Part shown: in pieces, positions 59,722 to 64,000 of the stretch
How the letters are laid out: each line of letters starts with the position of its first letter
How positions within the stretch are numbered: position 1 is the first letter of the stretch
NCBI GenBank assembly: GCA_965223435.1
Contig: CBDCWQ010000021.1
Coordinates: 744,001 to 808,000, forward strand
From: CBDCWQ01 sp965223435
GTDB taxonomy: Bacteria; Myxococcota; Kuafuiibacteriia; Kuafuiibacteriales; Kuafuiibacteriaceae
Length of the DNA: 64,000 nucleotides
Direction of reading: 5' to 3'
Position numbers and translations under genes: made by a program
Notes under the pieces: generated by a model
Told to the model about the DNA's origin: nothing
Database searches by the model: none
The model's input: only the letters and a program-made list of their open reading frames with translations

Positions 59722-59753
59722 GAAAACCGGGAGCGAACTTCCGGCAAGGGGTA
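59722..59753 (+). repeat. Dispersed palindromic repeat (family B), copy 3, abutting the dnaK stop
   Basis: The core ACCGGGAGCGAACTTCCGG with flanking GAAA and CAAGGGGTA ends one base before the dnaK stop codon (59754-59756). It differs from the copy at 29167 by two substitutions over the 32-base shared length. Together with copy 2 it forms a tandem pair with a 42-base period. Confidence 0.78.
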
Positions 59754-61580
59754 CTAGGCCTCTTCGTCTTCTACGGCTTCTTGGTACATCGCTTCGGCGA
59801 TACGATGCGAAGAGCCTTCGAGACGTTGGAGCGATGCCTTGATTTTGTCTACGTCGTCGCTTTCGTACACTTCTTTGAGGGCTTCGAGGTCTTCTCGAAT
59901 GTCGGTGATGTCGTCCTCGGACAGAACTGAGGCGTATTCCTCCAACGACTTTTCGGTGGTGTAGACCAGGCCGTCCGCTCGGTTTTTGAGGTCGGCCAGC
60001 TCTCGTTTTCGGCGGTCTTCGCTTTGAGAGCTTTCTGCTTCTTGGACCATGCGGTCGATTTCGTCCTCAGACAGGCCCGAGGACGCGATGATCTTGATTT
60101 GCTGCTGCTTGCCCGTTCCGAGATCTTTGGCGGCCACATGGACAATGCCGTTGGCATCGATGTCGAAGCTGACCTCAATCTGAGGAACCCCTCTGGGGGC
60201 GGGCGGAATACCCACCAACTGAAAGCGACCCAGAGTCTTGTTGTCTTCCGCCATGGGCCTCTCGCCCTGGAGAACGTGGACGTCCACAATGGGTTGGTTG
60301 TCTTGGGCGGTGGAGAATACCATCGCCTTTTTGGCCGGAATGGTGGTGTTTCTTTGGATGATGGCAGTGAACACCCCGCCCGCGGTTTCTACACCCAAGG
60401 ACAAAGGATTCACGTCGAGCAAGAGGACGTCTTTGACTTCGCCTTTGAGTACGCCGCCTTGAATGGCAGCACCGATGGCCACCACCTCGTCGGGGTTGAT
60501 CTTCTTGTTGGGGGCCTTTCCAAAGAAGTCTTTGACCACTTGCCCGATGCGCGGCATTCGCGTCTGCCCGCCCACGAGAAGGACTTCGTCGATGTCGCTT
60601 TTTGCGAGCCCGGAGTCTTTGAGGGCTTGCTCACATGGTTTCAGCGAGCGTTTGATCAGTCCGTCCACGAGTTGCTCGAGTTCTTGGCGGGAGATACTGA
60701 CGTTCAAGTGCTTGGGGCCGGTTGCGTCGGCCATAATGAACGGAAGGTTCACATCGGTCTCGGTCGAGGACGAAAGCTCATGTTTTGCTTTTTCGGCGGC
60801 TTCCTTCAGCCGCTGCAGGGCCATCTTGTCTTGTCTTAGATCCGTCCCGTCGTTTTCTTCTGAGAAGCGATCGGCGAGGAAATTGATCAGTTCTAAGTCG
60901 AAGTCGTCGCCGCCAAGGTGGGTATCACCGTTGGTCGCTTTGACTTCAAACACCCCATCACCCAGCTCAAGAATCGAAATATCGAAGGTGCCTCCTCCAA
61001 GGTCGTACACCGCGATCTTGGAATGCTCACTCTTATCGAGTCCGTAGGCCAAAGCGGCCGCCGTGGGCTCGTTGATGATTCTTTGAACGTTGAGACCCGC
61101 GATTTTTCCGGCATCTTTGGTCGCCTGCCGTTGGGCATCGTTGAAGTATGCGGGAACGGTGATGGCCGCTTCGGTCACATCCTCGCCAAGGTAGTCTTCG
61201 GCGGTCTCTTTCATTTTCATGAGGACCATCGCTGAGATTTCTTGGGGTGAGTATGCGCGGTCGCGGATTTGGACCCAGGCTTCGCCGTTGTCGGCCTCGA
61301 TGACCTCATAGGGGGACTTCGAAATATCGGATTTGACCTCAGGCGACTCGAATTTTCGCCCGATGAACCGTTTCACCGAAGATACGGTGTTGTCGGGGTT
61401 GGTGACGGCCTGGCGCTTCGCGATCTGGCCCGCCAGGCGCTCCCCGGATTCGGTGAAGGCCACCATCGAGGGGGTTGTTCTGCTGCCCTCGGAATTCGGG
61501 ATCACGACCGCTTCGCCGCCGTCCATGACGGCCACGCAGGAGTTGGTCGTGCCAAGGTCAATGCCGATTATTTTGCTCAT
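59754..61580 (-). CDS. dnaK: Molecular chaperone DnaK (Hsp70)
   Basis: This 608-residue chaperone has the full Hsp70 set of motifs: IIGIDLGTTNSCVAVMDGGE at the start, AVITVPAYFND, RIINEPTAAALAYGL, VYDLGGGTFDISIL, LLVGGQTRMPRI and the substrate-binding segment NPLSLGVETAGGVFT. The C-terminal lid ends in a short acidic tail (AVEDEEA) and lacks the longer EEV-type tail common in proteobacteria, so it is slightly short. It follows grpE and hrcA on the same strand. dnaJ is not in this window. Confidence 0.98.
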   Translation of the reverse strand: MSKIIGIDLGTTNSCVAVMDGGEAVVIPNSEGSRTTPSMVAFTESGERLAGQIAKRQAVTNPDNTVSSVKRFIGRKFESPEVKSDISKSPYEVIEADNGEAWVQIRDRAYSPQEISAMVLMKMKETAEDYLGEDVTEAAITVPAYFNDAQRQATKDAGKIAGLNVQRIINEPTAAALAYGLDKSEHSKIAVYDLGGGTFDISILELGDGVFEVKATNGDTHLGGDDFDLELINFLADRFSEENDGTDLRQDKMALQRLKEAAEKAKHELSSSTETDVNLPFIMADATGPKHLNVSISRQELEQLVDGLIKRSLKPCEQALKDSGLAKSDIDEVLLVGGQTRMPRIGQVVKDFFGKAPNKKINPDEVVAIGAAIQGGVLKGEVKDVLLLDVNPLSLGVETAGGVFTAIIQRNTTIPAKKAMVFSTAQDNQPIVDVHVLQGERPMAEDNKTLGRFQLVGIPPAPRGVPQIEVSFDIDANGIVHVAAKDLGTGKQQQIKIIASSGLSEDEIDRMVQEAESSQSEDRRKRELADLKNRADGLVYTTEKSLEEYASVLSEDDITDIREDLEALKEVYESDDVDKIKASLQRLEGSSHRIAEAMYQEAVEDEEA

Positions 61581-61600
61581 GGGTTTTGACAGGGCTCACG

Positions 61601-62332
61601 CTATCCGGTGGAACGGTCCATTTTTTGAGGGTCTGCCCCCGGCGCTTCCGATTGGGTCTCCGGTGCGCCCAGCGAGACCGTGACCAGCGCTGGCCGGAGC
61701 AGCCGATCGTTGAGAATAAACCCGCGTTGCATCTCAGATACGATTCGTCCGGCTTCGAGTTCTGCGGGGACCTGTTGGACGGCCTCATGGCGAGTGGGGT
61801 CAAAGACCTCGCCCCGGCTCTCAAAGGTTGTGACACCGTGGCGCTCCAGTTGGGCCAGGAATTTCTTGTGGACCAGACGGACTCCGTCCACCAGCGTGCT
61901 GAGCGCGGTGCCTTCGCTCGGGGCGGGGCCGATGGCTTCGATGGCCCGCTCGATGTCGTCTACAATGGGCAAAAAATCCTTGAGCAGTTTCTCATTGCCG
62001 AATTTGACAACCTCGTCGCGTTCGCGCTGAGCGCGGCGCTTGTAGTTCTCTAAGTCGGCGGCGGACCGCATCCATTTGTCGCGCAGGTGCTCGGTTTCTT
62101 TTTGGGTTTGGGCCAAAACGCTTTCCAGCTCGTGTTTGGCTTCTATGATGGCTTCCGTCACGGCTTCTGCGGCTTGTTTGGGGGGGCTTGGGCTTGGTGC
62201 TTCAACTTCCACTTCGACTTCTCGCTCCCGTGCTTCCACTGCACGGACCGCATCCCTCATGGCTTCCTCGAGCTGTTGCTCTTTGGGGATTTCTCGCGTT
62301 TCCTCGTCCTCTTGATCTTTGCCGTCCGACAC
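61601..62332 (-). CDS. grpE: Nucleotide exchange factor GrpE
   Basis: This 243-residue cofactor releases ADP from DnaK. A charged, low-complexity N-terminal third (EVEVEVEAPSPSPPKQ) is followed by the GrpE coiled coil and head: KWMRSAADLENYKRRAQRER, LLKDFLPIVDDIERAIEAI, VDGVRLVHKKFLAQLERHGV, FDPTRHEAVQQVP, GRIVSEMQRGFILNDRLLRP. The motifs are complete. It lies 20 bases upstream of dnaK. Confidence 0.96.
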   Translation of the reverse strand: MSDGKDQEDEETREIPKEQQLEEAMRDAVRAVEAREREVEVEVEAPSPSPPKQAAEAVTEAIIEAKHELESVLAQTQKETEHLRDKWMRSAADLENYKRRAQRERDEVVKFGNEKLLKDFLPIVDDIERAIEAIGPAPSEGTALSTLVDGVRLVHKKFLAQLERHGVTTFESRGEVFDPTRHEAVQQVPAELEAGRIVSEMQRGFILNDRLLRPALVTVSLGAPETQSEAPGADPQKMDRSTG

Positions 62333-62371
62333 GGCGCTACGCTGGCACGTGTGGTCACGGGGTTCAAGACT

Positions 62372-63493
62372 TTAGGACTTGGGTTTCTTGCCTCCGGAGG
62401 GGGGGGCGCGGCTGGGGACCTCGGAGGTGAGCGATTGGGAGACCGCATCGGCGGTCAACTCAACTAGGGGTATCACCCGAGAGTAGTCCATGCGGGTGGG
62501 GCCTACGACCCCGACGCGGCCGGCGGGGCCGGCTTCGGAGACGTATGTTGCGGTCACGGCGGCCACATCCTGGAGTTCGCGCACCGAGCTGTCGCTTCCG
62601 AGGACCACTTGGGTATCGGAGCTGCGTTGGGCCTCAGCGCCGACTGGGACCAGGGCTGCGGCCTCCAGCATGCGAAGAAGAACCGTTTTTTCCTCGAAAG
62701 CCCTGAGAAGCTTGCGCATCTTGTCGATGTCCGCAAATTCGGGCTGGTCGAGGAAGGTGCGTTCCCCTTGGATCAACATTTCTCGGGGGCGCGACTCCGA
62801 AAGTGCCTGTCTCCCGAGCAGCAGCGCATTGCGCATGATCTTGTCCGCCGCATTTCGCTCGTCTGCCATCGCTTGTAGGATTTCGCTTCGGATTTCGCGC
62901 AGTGTTTTGCCCTCGAGGAGGCCTTGGAGGTAGTTCGACATCCGGATCAGCTCGTCTCGTTCGACGGGGAAGGTGGCATCGATGACCCGGTGTTGGATCA
63001 GTCCGCTTTTGGCGACAAAGACGGCGAGCACGGCGTCCTCACGAAGGGGCATGAACTCGATATGGGCGAAGATGACTTCGTCGAGGCTGGGCATGAGCAC
63101 GAGGGCGGCGTGTTTGGAAATTGTGGAGAGAACCCGGCCCGCTTCTTGAAGGGTTTCAGCGATGTCTTGATGTTCGGTGTGGGCCTCGGTGATCGCCTGA
63201 ATAAGCTCGCGTTCCCGGGCGGATATCCGTCCCCTTTGGGCCAGTTCTTCTACGTAGAGACGAAAGGCTGCCGGGGTGGGCACCCGCCCCGCGGATGCGT
63301 GGGGGGCGGTCAGCAAGCCGCGCGCCTCCAAATCGGACATGGCGTTTCGGACGGTCGCCGGGGACAGCTCGATGGAGCGCCTGCGGGTCAGCGTGCGGGA
63401 GCCTACCGGCTCGGCGGTGGCAATGTACTCCTCGATGATCGCCTGGAGAATGCTGCGCTGCCGTTCGGTGAGGCTGATGTCTTGAGGGGCCAA
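62372..63493 (-). CDS. hrcA: Heat-inducible transcription repressor HrcA
   Basis: This 373-residue repressor controls heat-shock operons. It starts with a winged helix (LTERQRSILQAIIEEYIATA, EPVGSRTL, LSPATVRNAMSDLEARGLLT, PHASAGRVPTPAAFRLYV). The C-terminal half has the GAF-like domain with VGPTRMDYSRVIPLVE near the end. HrcA normally binds CIRCE inverted repeats. No CIRCE sequence was seen within about 100 bases upstream of this gene, so the operator may lie elsewhere or be divergent. The order hrcA-grpE-dnaK is standard. Confidence 0.96.
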   Translation of the reverse strand: MAPQDISLTERQRSILQAIIEEYIATAEPVGSRTLTRRRSIELSPATVRNAMSDLEARGLLTAPHASAGRVPTPAAFRLYVEELAQRGRISARERELIQAITEAHTEHQDIAETLQEAGRVLSTISKHAALVLMPSLDEVIFAHIEFMPLREDAVLAVFVAKSGLIQHRVIDATFPVERDELIRMSNYLQGLLEGKTLREIRSEILQAMADERNAADKIMRNALLLGRQALSESRPREMLIQGERTFLDQPEFADIDKMRKLLRAFEEKTVLLRMLEAAALVPVGAEAQRSSDTQVVLGSDSSVRELQDVAAVTATYVSEAGPAGRVGVVGPTRMDYSRVIPLVELTADAVSQSLTSEVPSRAPPSGGKKPKS

Positions 63494-63605
63494 AACGGTG
63501 CGATCTAGGGGTTGCTTGGTGTGGTCTTGTCAAGAAAGGCGATCAATCCGGACTTGGTCGGGGCGAAAATCCGTCTGGCACCCTCACGCCGCCGTCGTCT
63601 TTGGG

Positions 63606-64000
63606 TTAGATCGGAGGGTACGCCAGCAGGCGAACCAGCGCATTGTTCATCAGAAAACCCTGATTCGTCGGCCGGAGATGAACCGGGTCGGTATGCAACC
63701 AGCCGGCATGCTGGGCCTCTCTGACGGCACTTGCTAGGGTTTCAACGAGCGGCCGCTCGAGGTCTTTGCCGAGCGCCACCAGGTTGATGCCCCAACGGGT
63801 GCGAAATCCGGTCATCAGGCGATCCTGGACCACCTCGTCGGTCGAAAGGTGTTCCTCGAACGAGAGGGCCGCGGGGCTCGTGGGTTCGGCCCGGAGATAG
63901 GACTCCGGATCACGAACATTTTCACGGCGGGTCGCCTGGCGAAAGTCGGGGGTCGGGAGATGGCTGTGGGCTCCGGCGCCCAGGCCGAGATACGGCGCGC
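63606..64000 (-). CDS. hemW: Radical SAM heme chaperone HemW-like protein (5' part outside window)
   Basis: The minus strand is open from base 64000 to the stop at 63606-63608. It reads LGLGAGAHSHLPTPDFRQAT, RRENVRDPESYLRAEPTSPA, FEEHLSTDEVVQDRLMTGFR and ends GWLHTDPVHLRPTNQGFLMN. This matches the C-terminal part of HemW / oxygen-independent coproporphyrinogen oxidase-like proteins (LGxGAGAHSH, RRxNxRDPExYL, then the winged C-terminal domain). The radical SAM cysteines are beyond the edge. It lies just upstream of hrcA, a common arrangement. A GTG at 63833 is internal. Confidence 0.88.
   Translation of the reverse strand, partial: APYLGLGAGAHSHLPTPDFRQATRRENVRDPESYLRAEPTSPAALSFEEHLSTDEVVQDRLMTGFRTRWGINLVALGKDLERPLVETLASAVREAQHAGWLHTDPVHLRPTNQGFLMNNALVRLLAYPPI

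Noticed and set aside
63494..63605. Possible CIRCE operator before hrcA
   Set aside because: No TTAGCACTC-N9-GAGTGCTAA-like inverted repeat was found in this stretch.
1..64000. CRISPR arrays, rRNA or tRNA genes
   Set aside because: No regularly spaced repeats or recognisable stable RNA genes were found on reading both strands. A tRNA or covariance-model scan was not possible here.

Overview
The window looks like chromosomal DNA of a Gram-negative bacterium of the Myxococcota / former Deltaproteobacteria type, with moderately high GC. The pointers are the Mla lipid-transport and LPS genes (mlaE-mlaF-mlaD, an LpxL-type acyltransferase, lptA-lptB), the cluster lptA-lptB-rpoN-hpf-ptsN-hprK-rapZ-PTS, many lipoproteins, EGF-like and thrombospondin-type calcium-binding repeats, TPR and HEAT proteins, and an FHA-GAF-HD-GYP protein. 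This placement is inferred from gene content, since no rRNA or tRNA gene is visible. About 50 genes are supported. mlaE is cut by the left edge and hemW by the right edge.

Layout. 1-6 kb: Mla genes, then an isolated pair made of a type III secretion inner-ring lipoprotein (SctJ) and a FliG-like protein, then a lipid A acyltransferase. 6-15.6 kb is accessory: a REP-associated transposase bounded by inverted repeats, a 1002-residue lipase / macro-like / CHAT-protease fusion on the minus strand, a methyltransferase, a DGPF-protein plus ECF42-type sigma factor pair, a conserved unknown, and a NACHT/STAND-like protein without a usable P-loop. 15.6-21 kb: a very long MshEN-domain protein with 51-bp tandem repeats, then a coupled set of two small membrane proteins and a rhomboid protease. 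21-30 kb: dnaE, an alkyltransferase-like protein, a DUF192 protein, a PilZ protein, a membrane HExxH-TPR protein, a lipoprotein and homoserine kinase. 30-36 kb: secreted or surface proteins, an aldo/keto reductase remnant and a TMTC-like membrane glycosyltransferase. 37-43 kb: holB-metG-HEAT-tatD facing metK.

44.8-53.9 kb is one minus-strand block: lptA, lptB, rpoN, hpf, ptsN, hprK, rapZ, EIIA(Man), an EIIB-HPr fusion and ptsI. No sugar permease (EIIC/EIID) is present, so this reads as a regulatory phosphotransfer chain: EI to HPr to EIIA/EIIB, with HprK acting on the conserved HPr serine and EIIA-Ntr and RapZ as outputs. 54-58 kb: a GNAT protein, the FHA-GAF-HD-GYP protein and aspartate-semialdehyde dehydrogenase. 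58.2-59.75 kb: an IS630-type transposase and a small unknown gene, bordered by inverted copies of a short palindromic repeat that also occurs at 29.2 kb. 59.75-64 kb: dnaK, grpE, hrcA and hemW.

Most worth following up are the lipase-macro-CHAT fusion, the orphan SctJ plus FliG-like pair, the EIIB-HPr fusion in a permease-less PTS, and the two short repeat families that sit exactly at gene 3' ends.
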